From assembly GCA_015264885.1 (NCBI GenBank), contig JABZYY010000005.1:1-29849 (forward strand): a stretch of 29,849 nt of DNA, given 5' to 3'. The notes below the pieces were generated by a model. It ran no database searches and was not told the origin of the DNA. It was given only the letters and a program-made list of their open reading frames with translations. Source of the DNA: Streptococcus sp. Its GTDB lineage: Bacteria > Bacillota > Bacilli > Lactobacillales > Aerococcaceae. The position numbers and the translations under genes are program-made. Below, piece after piece: positions 1 through 7,631 of the stretch (positions are counted from its first letter, which is position 1; every line of letters begins with the position of its first letter).

Positions 1-440
1 TGGTAATGACCAATGAGTGAATGAATCAAGTGAGTCGTTACGAATGCGGACATCACTGTCGCAAGGATAATCAATGCATATCCGTAAGTGCGACTATATT
101 GACGCTTACGTGAGTAGTGATTTGTCGGTTGGACTAAACGTTCTCCAAAGAAAGTGAAGAAGCGTTTGAATTTGTTCCACGCACCAGCATAGGCTAGGCG
201 GTTATTCTTCACACGGTTTTCTTGTGAGCTACGGTTATTATCTTCTTCTGGGATACTTGCTTCTACTTTCGTTGTAAACGATGGAGTAGGTTCGTTATTT
301 TCGTCTAAAAGGTCGGTTTGAACACCTTCGTTTGGTTCAATTGACACCGGTTGTGAGAGTTCGTCTTGCACTGTTCCACAGTAAGGGCAGAGTGTTTCTT
401 GCTCGTCAATCATCTCATGACAGAATGGACATTGTTTCAT
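1..440 (-). CDS. zinc-ribbon membrane protein, N-terminal part (runs off the window)
   Basis: Reading the minus strand from an ATG at 440 gives an open frame to the window edge, about 146 residues. It begins with a zinc ribbon: C4-P-F-C7 and C18-P-Y-C21. An acidic, Asn/Ser-rich linker follows, then a basic stretch, and a hydrophobic segment from about residue 120 that is probably a first membrane helix. The start is supported by an AGAGGAAG ribosome binding site just upstream. Proteins of this build (zinc_ribbon_2 plus membrane domain) are common in lactic acid bacteria and mostly uncharacterised. The C-terminus is outside the window, so the full domain content and function cannot be stated. 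The frame is not in the supplied ORFs only because it lacks a stop. Confidence 0.8.
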   Translation of the reverse strand, partial: MKQCPFCHEMIDEQETLCPYCGTVQDELSQPVSIEPNEGVQTDLLDENNEPTPSFTTKVEASIPEEDNNRSSQENRVKNNRLAYAGAWNKFKRFFTFFGERLVQPTNHYSRKRQYSRTYGYALIILATVMSAFVTTHLIHSLIGHY

Positions 441-478
441 GAATCTTCCTCTTTCTATGTCTAATAATTTTCATTGCT

Positions 479-484
479 ATTGTA
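479..484 (-). promoter_or_regulatory. possible -10 element for the zinc-ribbon gene
   Basis: On the minus strand TACAAT is preceded by TGA, an extended -10 arrangement, about 40 bases before the start codon at 440. The -35 region would fall in the T-tract of the neighbouring terminator and is not convincing. Confidence 0.35.
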
Positions 485-499
485 TCATAATTTCACTAT

Positions 500-662
500 A
501 AAAAAAGACTAGGAACTCCTAGTCTTAGCGTGGCATCTTTTCAGATGAGTAGGTCGTGTTCACATCACGAACTACAAACAGCTACATCCGGTAGTGTGCC
601 TAAGCACGCCTGTTCCACATAACTCGCAGTCTCTTATGTACTGCGTGTCGCCTCATCGCATA
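500..662 (-). ncRNA. probable independent small RNA, about 163 nt, family unknown
   Basis: A strong sigma-A promoter (669-697) and an intrinsic terminator (501-526) bracket a stretch with no credible ORF. The minus-strand RNA can fold into several hairpins: GATGA near the 5' end pairs with TCATC near the 3' end, CGCAGT with ACTGCG, GTGC with GCAC around a UUAG loop, CUAC with GUAG, AACAG with CUGUU, and a GUAG-U-UCGUG / CACGA-C-CUAC hairpin with a 7-nt loop. I do not recognise tmRNA, RNase P or SRP RNA motifs. The length fits 6S RNA, but the branched fold is not the usual rod with a central bubble. Existence of a transcript is likely; its identity is open. Confidence 0.7.
501..526 (-). terminator. 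intrinsic terminator of the small RNA
   Basis: A 9-bp stem (505-513 with 518-526) with a 4-nt loop is followed on the minus strand by six U residues. The plus side has no T-run, so it works in the minus direction only. Confidence 0.85.
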
Positions 663-668
663 GAACAT

Positions 669-697
669 ATTATAGCAGAGGGTGTGTGGAATGTCAT
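669..697 (-). promoter_or_regulatory. sigma-A promoter of the small RNA
   Basis: Minus strand: -35 ATGACA (692-697), exactly 17 bp spacer, -10 TATAAT (669-674) with an extended TGC just before it. Transcription would start near 662. The promoter lies immediately downstream of the gloA stop codon and does not drive any visible ORF. Confidence 0.85.
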
Positions 698-704
698 GTA
701 TGAA

Positions 705-1082
705 CTATTTTTCGCGGATCACTTCGATTTTATATCCATCTAAGTCTTTTACGAAATAGTAGTTTGCAGGATGTCCTGGTAAACCTTTTAATTCTGTAAC
801 GTCATAGCCTTTCGCAACGTGTTCAGCGTGAAGAGCTTCTAGGTCTTTAGCGCTGATAGCGATATGACCATATCCGTCGCCGATTTCGTAAGGGCCGTGG
901 CCGTAGTTATATGTTAATTCTAATTCGTAATCGTCACCTTCGAATGCTAAGTAAACGATTGTGAATTTGTGTTCTGGGAAGTCTTTTCTGTGAGTTTCTT
1001 TAAAACCAAATGCTTCTTCGTAGAAACGAATGCTTTCTTCTAGATTTTGAACACGGACACAAGTATGTAACATTTTTGACAT
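705..1082 (-). CDS. gloA: lactoylglutathione lyase (glyoxalase I)
   Basis: This 125-residue protein is a single glyoxalase/VOC-fold subunit that would act in methylglyoxal detoxification, normally as a homodimer with Ni2+ or Zn2+. The family's four metal ligands are all present: H6 (LLHT-type context), E55 (in ELTYN), H73 (in YGHIA) and E120 (in GYKIEVI). The ending GYKIEVIREK is very close to Escherichia coli GloA. The start at 1082 (MSKMLHT) is chosen over an ATG 13 codons upstream because AAAGGAGGT lies 6 bases before it. Lactobacillales often lack glutathione, so the natural thiol cofactor cannot be inferred. The gene is monocistronic and faces away from aspartokinase. Confidence 0.92.
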   Translation of the reverse strand: MSKMLHTCVRVQNLEESIRFYEEAFGFKETHRKDFPEHKFTIVYLAFEGDDYELELTYNYGHGPYEIGDGYGHIAISAKDLEALHAEHVAKGYDVTELKGLPGHPANYYFVKDLDGYKIEVIREK

Positions 1083-1195
1083 GATGTGACCTCCTTTATT
1101 TATTTTCCTTAAGCCTAACAAACTCTACAAATAAATACAAGTTTTCAAGACTGTTTTCTTTTTGCGGACAAATGTATTCGATTAGTGGAAATATG

Positions 1196-1224
1196 TTGCG
1201 TTCTTTTCATTAATTTGGTAGTCT
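1196..1224 (+). promoter_or_regulatory. candidate promoter of aspartokinase
   Basis: TTGCGT (1196-1201), 17-bp spacer, TAGTCT (1219-1224), with TG one base before the -10. The leader to the ATG at 1255 is only about 25 nt, so there is no room for a lysine riboswitch or T-box. Confidence 0.5.
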
Positions 1225-1254
1225 AGTACCATTGAAAAAATAAGGAAGTGTCAT

Positions 1255-2631
1255 ATGAAAGTAATTAAATTTGGTGGAAGCTCTTTAGCCAATGCCACAC
1301 AATTAAGAAAGGTCTTTAATATCGTCAAAGCTGATGAAAAACGTAAAATCGTGGTGGTTTCAGCCCCAGGGAAGCGCACATCAGACGATGAAAAAGTAAC
1401 AGACCTTCTCATCCAATTAGCAACTTCTCATATTGAAGGGAATTATGATGAAGAAGTTTTAAAGAAAATCTTAGTGCGTTATAAAGAAATTTGTGACGAA
1501 TTGGAATTAAAACGAGAAGTATTCGAACTCGTTCGTGTCCATTTTGCAAACTTAAAAGAAAGAAACGACTTAGCTTCGGACTATTTAATGGATGCGTATA
1601 AAGCAAGCGGTGAAGACTTAAACGCACGCTTAATTGCGTCATACTTTAACCAAGAAGGTCTTGCGGCGAAATATGTAGGACCACGCGAAGCCAAACTATG
1701 GGTGAGCGACACTCCAGGAGAAGCTCGTATTTTAGAAGAAAGCTATCAAGAATTAGAGTACTTACAATTAACAAATGAAGTGATTGTATTCCCAGGATTC
1801 TACGGAGTGACAAAAGAAGGGAATGTTGTGACATTCTCACGTGGTGGATCTGATATTACAGGTTCGATTTTAGCTAATGCCGTGAACGCCGAAGAGTACG
1901 AGAATTTTACAGACGTGGATGCCATCTATGTAGCAAGTCCAAAAATCGTGCATAAACCACATGCAATCGATGTATTGTCTTATACAGAAATGCGTGAGTT
2001 GTCCTATGCCGGATTCTCAGTATTCCACACAGAAGCACTTCTTCCTTCTATTAAGAAAGGAATTCCAGTGCACGTGTGCAATACGAATAACCCAGAAGCA
2101 AGCGGAACTTACATTATGAAAGGGAAGGTTACTTCTCCAAATGTTATCTCAGGGATTGCAAGTTCGCCAGGGTTCGTAAGTATTTATGTGAAGAAATACT
2201 TGATGAACCATGAGATTGGGTTCCTTCGTAAAGTATTGACAATTTTTGAAGAGGAAGGCATTTCCATCGAACATATTCCAACAGGGATTGATGATGCGAC
2301 AATTATTATCCGTGGGGAAGACGCAACAGACGAGCAACTCGATGCGATTGTGGAACGTTTCTATGCGGAATTAGACGTGGATGATGCGCACTATATGCGT
2401 GGCCTCTGCCTGATTATGTTAGTAGGGGAAGGGATGGTCAACATGGTCGGTACAACGGCTCGTGTGGCTTCAACGCTTGCTCGTACTCAAATCAATATCG
2501 AATTATATAACCAAGGGGTATCTGAGGTTTCAATGATGTTTGGTATTTTAGACCAATACGAAAAGAAAGCCATCCGTGCGTTATATGATGAGTTTTTTGG
2601 TGAAACGAAAGAATATAAAGTGGTGGAATAA
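1255..2631 (+). CDS. lysC: aspartate kinase
   Basis: Aspartokinase phosphorylates L-aspartate, the first step towards lysine/diaminopimelate, threonine and methionine. The 458-residue chain has the amino-acid kinase fold first: KFGGSS at residues 5-10 binds ATP, and SRGGSD at 195-200 is the substrate motif. A C-terminal regulatory part from about residue 300 carries two ACT-like repeats (around SIYVKKYLMNHEIGF and LVGEGMVNMVGTTAR), as expected for end-product feedback. It is a monofunctional enzyme with no homoserine dehydrogenase fusion. The start has AAGGAAG 4-5 bases upstream. No asd, dap or thr genes are adjacent; the gene has its own promoter and terminator. The symbol is given by family; some relatives call this form thrA or yclM. 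Confidence 0.93.
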   Translation: MKVIKFGGSSLANATQLRKVFNIVKADEKRKIVVVSAPGKRTSDDEKVTDLLIQLATSHIEGNYDEEVLKKILVRYKEICDELELKREVFELVRVHFANLKERNDLASDYLMDAYKASGEDLNARLIASYFNQEGLAAKYVGPREAKLWVSDTPGEARILEESYQELEYLQLTNEVIVFPGFYGVTKEGNVVTFSRGGSDITGSILANAVNAEEYENFTDVDAIYVASPKIVHKPHAIDVLSYTEMRELSYAGFSVFHTEALLPSIKKGIPVHVCNTNNPEASGTYIMKGKVTSPNVISGIASSPGFVSIYVKKYLMNHEIGFLRKVLTIFEEEGISIEHIPTGIDDATIIIRGEDATDEQLDAIVERFYAELDVDDAHYMRGLCLIMLVGEGMVNMVGTTARVASTLARTQINIELYNQGVSEVSMMFGILDQYEKKAIRALYDEFFGETKEYKVVE

Positions 2632-2663
2632 TTTTCCAACAGTTTAAACGAAAATAGTAACGG

Positions 2664-2692
2664 TTGTAATTAGCCGATAGGAAGAGTAGAAT
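2664..2692 (+). promoter_or_regulatory. candidate ktrB promoter overlapping the upstream terminator
   Basis: TTGTAA (2664-2669), 17-bp spacer, TAGAAT (2687-2692). The -10 lies inside the 5' arm of the aspartokinase terminator, so an RNA started here would lack most of that arm and escape the hairpin. This is inference from spacing only. Confidence 0.4.
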
Positions 2693-2717
2693 ATCCAATA
2701 TATTCTGCTCTTTTTTT
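2683..2717 (+). terminator. intrinsic terminator after aspartokinase
   Basis: A 12-bp stem with one G-U pair (2683-2694 with 2700-2711) and 5-nt loop, followed by seven T. Confidence 0.88.
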
Positions 2718-2754
2718 GGGCACATTATTTTTGATTAGGACAGGAGGGACGAAG

Positions 2755-4134
2755 ATGATTCGTTTCTTATTTAAGGACTCGATTCCGAAAAGAATTGCAT
2801 CCAGTTTTGCGATTGTGATTTTGGTGGGGTCATTCCTGTTAAACTTACCGATTTCGCAAATCGCGACGTCAAAAGCTTCGTATTTTGACCACTTGTTTAC
2901 AACTGTATCGATGGTATGTGTTACAGGACTTTCGACGCAACCAGTAGCCGAGACGTACAATACTTTTGGACAAGTGATTTGTATGATGTTAATGCAAATC
3001 GGTGGATTAGGATTAATGAGTATTATTGCTTTTTTCCTCTATGATGCTGGGAAGAAGATGTCATTAGTTGATAAACTAGCCTTGCAAGATAGTTTGAACC
3101 GTGAGGATGGCCAAGATTTCAAAAAGTATTTAAAAACGATTTTTAAATATACATTCTTTATTGAATTTATTGCAGCGGTTACTTTATCCTTCCGCTTTGT
3201 TCCAGAACTAGGAACAGCAAAGGGGATTTTCACTGCATTCTTCTTTGCAATTTCTGCATTTTGTAATGCAGGTTTTGATAATTTAGGCTCTAATAGTCTG
3301 ATTAACTATGCGACGGATCCATTTTTGACATTAGTGGTTGCTGCTCTCATTATTCTTGGGGGAATTGGTTTTTCCGTTTGGTTTGATTTCAAACGAAGCT
3401 ACCTTGAAATGCGAAAATCGACGAAGAGTAAAAAGCGTAAATCTTTTTACAGACGTTTGCAGTATCATACGAAGATTGTCCTTTGGTTGACAGGAATTAT
3501 TTTACTTGGTGGAACGGTGTTAACCTTGCTAACCGAATGGAATAACCCAAATACGATTGGAAATCTATCTTTCTTCGATAAGGTACTCGTGAGCTTCTTT
3601 CAAACGGTAACGATGAGAACCGCTGGATTTGCGACAATTGATTATACGAATGCACATCCAACGAGTATTCTTCTTTATTGTATTCAAATGCTGATTGGAG
3701 GATCTCCTGGTGGGACGGCCGGTGGGGTGAAGACGACAACCTTCTTAGTGGTTCTCTTATTCATTCGCTCAGAAGTATACGATGAGGGAATGATTCATTT
3801 TAGACACCATAGTATTTCGCAAGAGATGGCCAGAAAAGCCTTAACGATTTTTATCGTATTTACAACACTCATTTTAACGAGTTTGTTCTTGCTCAGTTTA
3901 ACGGATCCAGATGTGCCACTTCTATATACCTTATTTGAAACTATTTCAGCGGTATGTACAGTTGGGGTAACTGCAAATTTAACACCAACTTTATCTTTCC
4001 TTGGAAAAATTGTGATTATGTTGTTGATGTTTATTGGTCGTATTGGACCGTTGACCGTGCTATTAAGCTTTTCAAATCGAAAGAAGAAAGCACTCGAGAT
4101 GAAGTATGCCAAAGCGCCATTATTAATTGGATAG
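2755..4134 (+). CDS. ktrB: potassium uptake transporter subunit KtrB/TrkH
   Basis: This 459-residue polytopic membrane protein belongs to the SKT superfamily of K+ transporters (four M1-P-M2 repeats). Each pore loop keeps its filter glycine: CVTGLSTQ, NAGFDNLG, RTAGFATID and CTVGVTANL. The length and the ending GRIGPLTVL fit KtrB rather than the longer proteobacterial TrkH. The ATG at 2755 is preferred to one 13 codons upstream because AGGAGGGA sits 6 bases before it, and the earlier start would fall in the terminator. The partner RCK protein gene follows 15 bases after the stop. KtrB imports K+, in known members coupled to Na+, and needs KtrA for activity. Confidence 0.93.
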   Translation: MIRFLFKDSIPKRIASSFAIVILVGSFLLNLPISQIATSKASYFDHLFTTVSMVCVTGLSTQPVAETYNTFGQVICMMLMQIGGLGLMSIIAFFLYDAGKKMSLVDKLALQDSLNREDGQDFKKYLKTIFKYTFFIEFIAAVTLSFRFVPELGTAKGIFTAFFFAISAFCNAGFDNLGSNSLINYATDPFLTLVVAALIILGGIGFSVWFDFKRSYLEMRKSTKSKKRKSFYRRLQYHTKIVLWLTGIILLGGTVLTLLTEWNNPNTIGNLSFFDKVLVSFFQTVTMRTAGFATIDYTNAHPTSILLYCIQMLIGGSPGGTAGGVKTTTFLVVLLFIRSEVYDEGMIHFRHHSISQEMARKALTIFIVFTTLILTSLFLLSLTDPDVPLLYTLFETISAVCTVGVTANLTPTLSFLGKIVIMLLMFIGRIGPLTVLLSFSNRKKKALEMKYAKAPLLIG

Positions 4135-4149
4135 AAAGTAGGGATTGTA

Positions 4150-4812
4150 ATGAGAAAGACAGTTGGGATTTTAGGACTAGGTGTGTTTGGGATGACGATT
4201 GCCAAACAGCTTAGTGAATATGATTGCGACATTATTGCCATTGATCGTGATGAAACAACCGTTAACCGTATTGAACCACTTGTCACAAAGGCAGTCATTG
4301 CCGATGTGACAGACGAAGAAGTCTTAAAAGAAATTGGAATTGGCGACTGCGACACAGTAGTGGTAGCTACAGGGTCTAGTCTAGAAGCGAGTATTCTAGC
4401 CGTGATGCATTGTACGAAACTTGGTGTTCCAGAAATTATTGCTAAAGCAAAGGGCCGTACGACAACAGAAATCTTAACGAAGATGGGTGCGCAACGTGTC
4501 ATAAACCCAGAAAAAGAAACAGGAATTCGTCTCGTGAAGAACATTCTTCACCATAAACTGGCCGAAGTGATTTCACTTGATGGAAATATTTCGCTTGTGG
4601 AATTTTATCCGCCAAAATCATGGGTTGGAAAACAATTAAGCGATTTAGACTTACGTAAAGATTATGATTTAAACTTAATTGGTTATCGTGAAGGAAAGGA
4701 CGAATCCTTGAATACAAGAGTATTTGCGGATTTCCTTATTCGTGAAGATGTCATTCTTGTAGCGATTATCGGAACAGATAGTTTAGATAAAGCCACTTTC
4801 CTTGAAGACTAA
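4150..4812 (+). CDS. ktrA: potassium uptake regulatory subunit KtrA (RCK protein)
   Basis: This 220-residue cytoplasmic protein has an N-terminal RCK/TrkA_N Rossmann domain with GLGVFG (G9, G11, G14) and an acidic end of strand beta-2 (AIDRD) for nucleotide binding. A TrkA_C (RCK_C) domain follows from about residue 140 (HHKLAEVISLDG onward). In characterised systems an octameric ring of KtrA gates KtrB, with ATP/ADP bound to RCK_N and cyclic di-AMP to RCK_C. It lies 15 bases behind ktrB and clearly shares its transcript. The initiation region (4132-4152), starting at the ktrB stop codon, recurs almost exactly in front of pepF. Confidence 0.93.
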   Translation: MRKTVGILGLGVFGMTIAKQLSEYDCDIIAIDRDETTVNRIEPLVTKAVIADVTDEEVLKEIGIGDCDTVVVATGSSLEASILAVMHCTKLGVPEIIAKAKGRTTTEILTKMGAQRVINPEKETGIRLVKNILHHKLAEVISLDGNISLVEFYPPKSWVGKQLSDLDLRKDYDLNLIGYREGKDESLNTRVFADFLIREDVILVAIIGTDSLDKATFLED

Positions 4813-4817
4813 TCAAC

Positions 4818-4862
4818 GAGACCAGATGAATCAAAAGCGGTTCATTTGGTCTCTTTTTCTTT
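4818..4862 (+). terminator. intrinsic terminator after ktrA
   Basis: A 13-bp stem with one G-U pair (4818-4830 with 4841-4853), 10-nt loop, then TTTTTCTTT. Confidence 0.88.
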
Positions 4863-4880
4863 AAAAATGGGTTCAAACCC

Positions 4881-4909
4881 TTTCCAAAGCATGCATTTCA
4901 TAGTACACT
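4881..4909 (+). promoter_or_regulatory. candidate pepF promoter
   Basis: TTTCCA (4881-4886), 17-bp spacer, TACACT (4904-4909), each 4 of 6 to consensus. It is the best match between the ktrA terminator and pepF. Confidence 0.35.
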
Positions 4910-4943
4910 AGGACTATCAACTTTTTAGAAAGTAGGGATTATA

Positions 4944-6746
4944 ATGGCCAATAAAAAACCATTAAGACGTGAAGAAGTTCCAGTAGAATTAACATGGGAC
5001 CTTTCCGCAATTTACGAATCAAATGAAGGATTTGAAAAGGACTTAGAATTTGTTAAATCACAAATTCCAGCAGTAGCCGCTGCAAAAGATACAGCATTAA
5101 AAGACGGGGAATCATTATTAGCATTCTTAAATCTTTTAAACGTAGTGGATGATAAGATTGAAACAGCTTATGTTTACTCACATTTAAAAGCAGACCAAGA
5201 TACTTCTAACAATGAAAACCAAGTTTTAAATCAACGTGCGTTCTCAACATACATCGAATTCTCAGGTGCTTCAGCATGGTTTGCTCCAGCAATTTTAGCA
5301 TTATCTGATGAAGCATTTGAAGAGTATTTCAAACAAGAACCAGGATTAGAAGACTTCCGTGTCTTATTAGAAACAGCGCGTATTAAAAAAGGTCACGTGC
5401 TTTCAGATAAAGAAGAAGCTTTATTATCAAAAGCTAGCGAAGTGTTCCAAGGCTCAAGCAAAACATTCAACTTATTGAACAACGCTGACATCAAGTTTGA
5501 TGAAATCACAACTGAAAATGGCGAAAAAGTTGAATTGACAAACGGAAACTACTCAGTATATATCGAGTCTAAAAACCAAGATGTTCGTAAGGAAGCATTC
5601 GAAACACTATACAAACCTTACATCAACTTAAAAAATACATTCGCAAGCACACTTGGTACAGAAGTGAAAGGTCATAATTTCAGCGCTTTAGTTCATAACT
5701 ATGACTCAGCTCGTCAAGCAGCACTTGCTTCAAACCAAGTTCCTGAAGAAGTGTACGATGCTTTAGTAGACGTGGTAAATGAAAAATTACCATTATTGCA
5801 CCGTTACATCGCATTACAACAAAAAGCATTAGGCTTAGATGAATTGCATATGTATGATTTATACGTACCAATCACTGGAGACGCTCCAATTAAATACAAC
5901 TACCAAGAAGCATCTCTAGCAAGTGTGGAAGCCTTGAAACCTCTTGGCGAAGAGTACAATGAAATCATGAAGAAAGCATACGCAGATCGTTGGATTGACG
6001 TTGCTGAAAACATCGGTAAACGCAGCGGTGGATATTCAAGTGGAGCATACTCAACAGCACCATACATCCTATTGAACTGGCATGATGAATTATCAAACTT
6101 CTTCACATTGGTTCACGAGTTAGGACACAGTGCACACAGCTACTTCACTCGTAACACACAACCAAAACAATACGGAGATTACTCAATCTTCTTAGCGGAA
6201 ATTGCTTCTACAACAAACGAAAACATCTTAACAGATTACTTGTTGAAGAAACATACAGATAAAGAAGCGCAAAAATATATCTTAAACAACTATTTACACC
6301 GCTTCAAATCAACTATTTTCCGTCAAACTCAATTTGCGGAATTCGAACATAAGATTCATGTAATGGACCAAGAAGGCCAACCATTAACACAAGAATCAAT
6401 CGCAAAAGCTTATAGCGAAATCAACGCGAAATACTATGCAAATGTCATCCAAGATGAACAAATCGCATACGAATGGGCACGTATCCCTCACTTCTACATG
6501 AACTACTACGTATTCCAATACGCAACTGGTATGGCTGCAGCAACTGCTTTATCAGATAAAATCTTACATGGTACTCCAGAAGATTTAGAAGCTTACTTAA
6601 ACTACTTACGTGCAGGACGTAGCGACGCTCCAATCGAAGTAATGAAAAAAGCCGGCGTAGACATGACGAAGAAAGACTACTTATACGACGCATTCGACGT
6701 ATTCGAACAACGTCTAACTCAGTTAGAAGCGCTTATGAACGAATAA
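4944..6746 (+). CDS. pepF: oligoendopeptidase F
   Basis: M3-family zinc metallopeptidase of 600 residues, the usual PepF length; it cleaves cytoplasmic oligopeptides of roughly 7 to 17 residues. The catalytic site is HELGH at 391-395 (zinc ligands H391 and H395, general base E392), with E419 in AEIAST as the third ligand. The N-terminal region has the typical opening PVELTWDLSAIYESNE. There is no signal peptide. In Bacillus the orthologue (yjbG) also sits beside yjbH, here the convergent spxH. Codon use is biased to preferred codons (GAA, CGT, TTA), suggesting good expression. It has its own terminator, whose stem starts in the stop codon. Confidence 0.95.
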   Translation: MANKKPLRREEVPVELTWDLSAIYESNEGFEKDLEFVKSQIPAVAAAKDTALKDGESLLAFLNLLNVVDDKIETAYVYSHLKADQDTSNNENQVLNQRAFSTYIEFSGASAWFAPAILALSDEAFEEYFKQEPGLEDFRVLLETARIKKGHVLSDKEEALLSKASEVFQGSSKTFNLLNNADIKFDEITTENGEKVELTNGNYSVYIESKNQDVRKEAFETLYKPYINLKNTFASTLGTEVKGHNFSALVHNYDSARQAALASNQVPEEVYDALVDVVNEKLPLLHRYIALQQKALGLDELHMYDLYVPITGDAPIKYNYQEASLASVEALKPLGEEYNEIMKKAYADRWIDVAENIGKRSGGYSSGAYSTAPYILLNWHDELSNFFTLVHELGHSAHSYFTRNTQPKQYGDYSIFLAEIASTTNENILTDYLLKKHTDKEAQKYILNNYLHRFKSTIFRQTQFAEFEHKIHVMDQEGQPLTQESIAKAYSEINAKYYANVIQDEQIAYEWARIPHFYMNYYVFQYATGMAAATALSDKILHGTPEDLEAYLNYLRAGRSDAPIEVMKKAGVDMTKKDYLYDAFDVFEQRLTQLEALMNE

Positions 6747-6789
6747 CAAAACAAACTCCGAGAGTTCTTACTCTCGGAGTTGTTTTGTT
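6745..6789 (+). terminator. terminator after pepF
   Basis: A 19-bp stem with one bulged A (6745-6764 with 6771-6789) and 6-nt loop. It starts in the TAA stop and ends in a T-rich arm; the A-rich left arm makes it potentially bidirectional. Confidence 0.85.
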
Positions 6790-6806
6790 ATATAGAGTAT
6801 ATAAAG

Positions 6807-6832
6807 AAAACTCCTCCAAATGGAGGAGTTTT
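6807..6832 (-). terminator. bidirectional terminator after spxH
   Basis: An 11-bp stem (6807-6817 with 6822-6832), 4-nt loop. The minus strand continues TTTTCTTTATA and the plus strand TTTTTG, so it can serve both convergent genes; it lies just after the spxH stop. Confidence 0.85.
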
Positions 6833-6838
6833 TGTATG

Positions 6839-7534
6839 TTAACGATTCATATTCACGACTTTTGCTAAGTTGTGGCGCGAGCGAACTTCAACCAGTCGTT
6901 TGACTTCTGGGCATTCAGGAAGAGGCTCGCCATTACAAATTTCACTAATGGTATCAGCAGTAATACTGTTGGCCAGTAAGATTCCGTATGAATGATTTGA
7001 ATTATCGAAGATGACAAGAGAAGGAGTGTGCGTTACATTCATCTCTTGTGCGATTTGTAAGTCACGGTCATACGCTGTTTTCACAGCAGGACTGGCTTTA
7101 TCTTCGTAAAACATTTTTTTATCAATTTCAATATTATCTAAAATTTCATCTAACAATTCTTTACTGTATTTACGATTGTGATGATGAATTTGGTGTTGCA
7201 ACTCAAATAAGAATTGACGACCAGGACGTTTTCCTTGTAAGAGGGCAGCTTTATACGAAAGAGCTGCATCATATATTTTTGTATAGATTTCATTTCTTAA
7301 ATCTAAATCCGTTTCATCGAGCTTTTGGTTTTTCATATATTGATTAACCGTTTGTAAATTATGAAACGTTACGAATTGGTAATGTACTTTAAAATCAGAA
7401 TTACGAACAAATTTTAATAGTTCGTTTTCACAGCGATAACAATATGATCCCAATGGATTCACGAATAAATATAATTCGAAAATCTTTTCGTGTGAAGTGT
7501 GTTCTGATAGATTTTTTGTTTTTGAAGTACTCAA
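6839..7534 (-). CDS. spxH: ClpXP adaptor SpxH/YjbH (DsbA-like thioredoxin fold)
   Basis: This 231-residue cytoplasmic protein is in the DsbA/YjbH family. A thioredoxin-type N-terminus ends in NPLGSYCYRCEN, so C32-x-x-C35 matches the redox/zinc motif. The middle is helical with a His-rich loop, and THTPSLVIF is the cis-proline loop. YjbH proteins deliver the regulator Spx to ClpXP for degradation and are modulated by disulfide stress. Its place between pepF and the CYTH-relQ-nadK-rluD block matches Bacillus subtilis yjbG-H-K-M-N-O. The start is a TTG at 7534; AGGGGTG lies about 7 bases upstream and no in-frame ATG precedes the conserved motif. Confidence 0.88.
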   Translation of the reverse strand: MSTSKTKNLSEHTSHEKIFELYLFVNPLGSYCYRCENELLKFVRNSDFKVHYQFVTFHNLQTVNQYMKNQKLDETDLDLRNEIYTKIYDAALSYKAALLQGKRPGRQFLFELQHQIHHHNRKYSKELLDEILDNIEIDKKMFYEDKASPAVKTAYDRDLQIAQEMNVTHTPSLVIFDNSNHSYGILLANSITADTISEICNGEPLPECPEVKRLVEVRSRHNLAKVVNMNR

Positions 7535-7573
7535 AATCCTACACCCCTGTTTCCTAACTAACTTTGTAATATC

Positions 7574-7601
7574 ATTGTAACATAATTTGTTGAAATGTCA
7601 G
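7574..7601 (-). promoter_or_regulatory. spxH promoter
   Basis: Minus strand: CTGACA (7596-7601), 16-bp spacer, TACAAT (7574-7579) with extended TGT. The start codon is about 40 bases downstream. Confidence 0.65.
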
Positions 7602-7631
7602 AATAATATGCACAACGCGTGACGTTTGTAC

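Noticed and set aside
500..662. Calling the small RNA a third copy of elements A/B
   Set aside because: It shares only short fragments, has a branched rather than rod-like fold, and has its own promoter.
1201..1254. Lysine riboswitch or T-box before aspartokinase
   Set aside because: The leader is only about 25-55 nt and has none of the conserved elements.
3795..4544. 249-codon minus-strand frame across ktrB-ktrA
   Set aside because: It lies opposite two clear genes, its composition is typical of an antisense frame, and it has no ribosome binding site.
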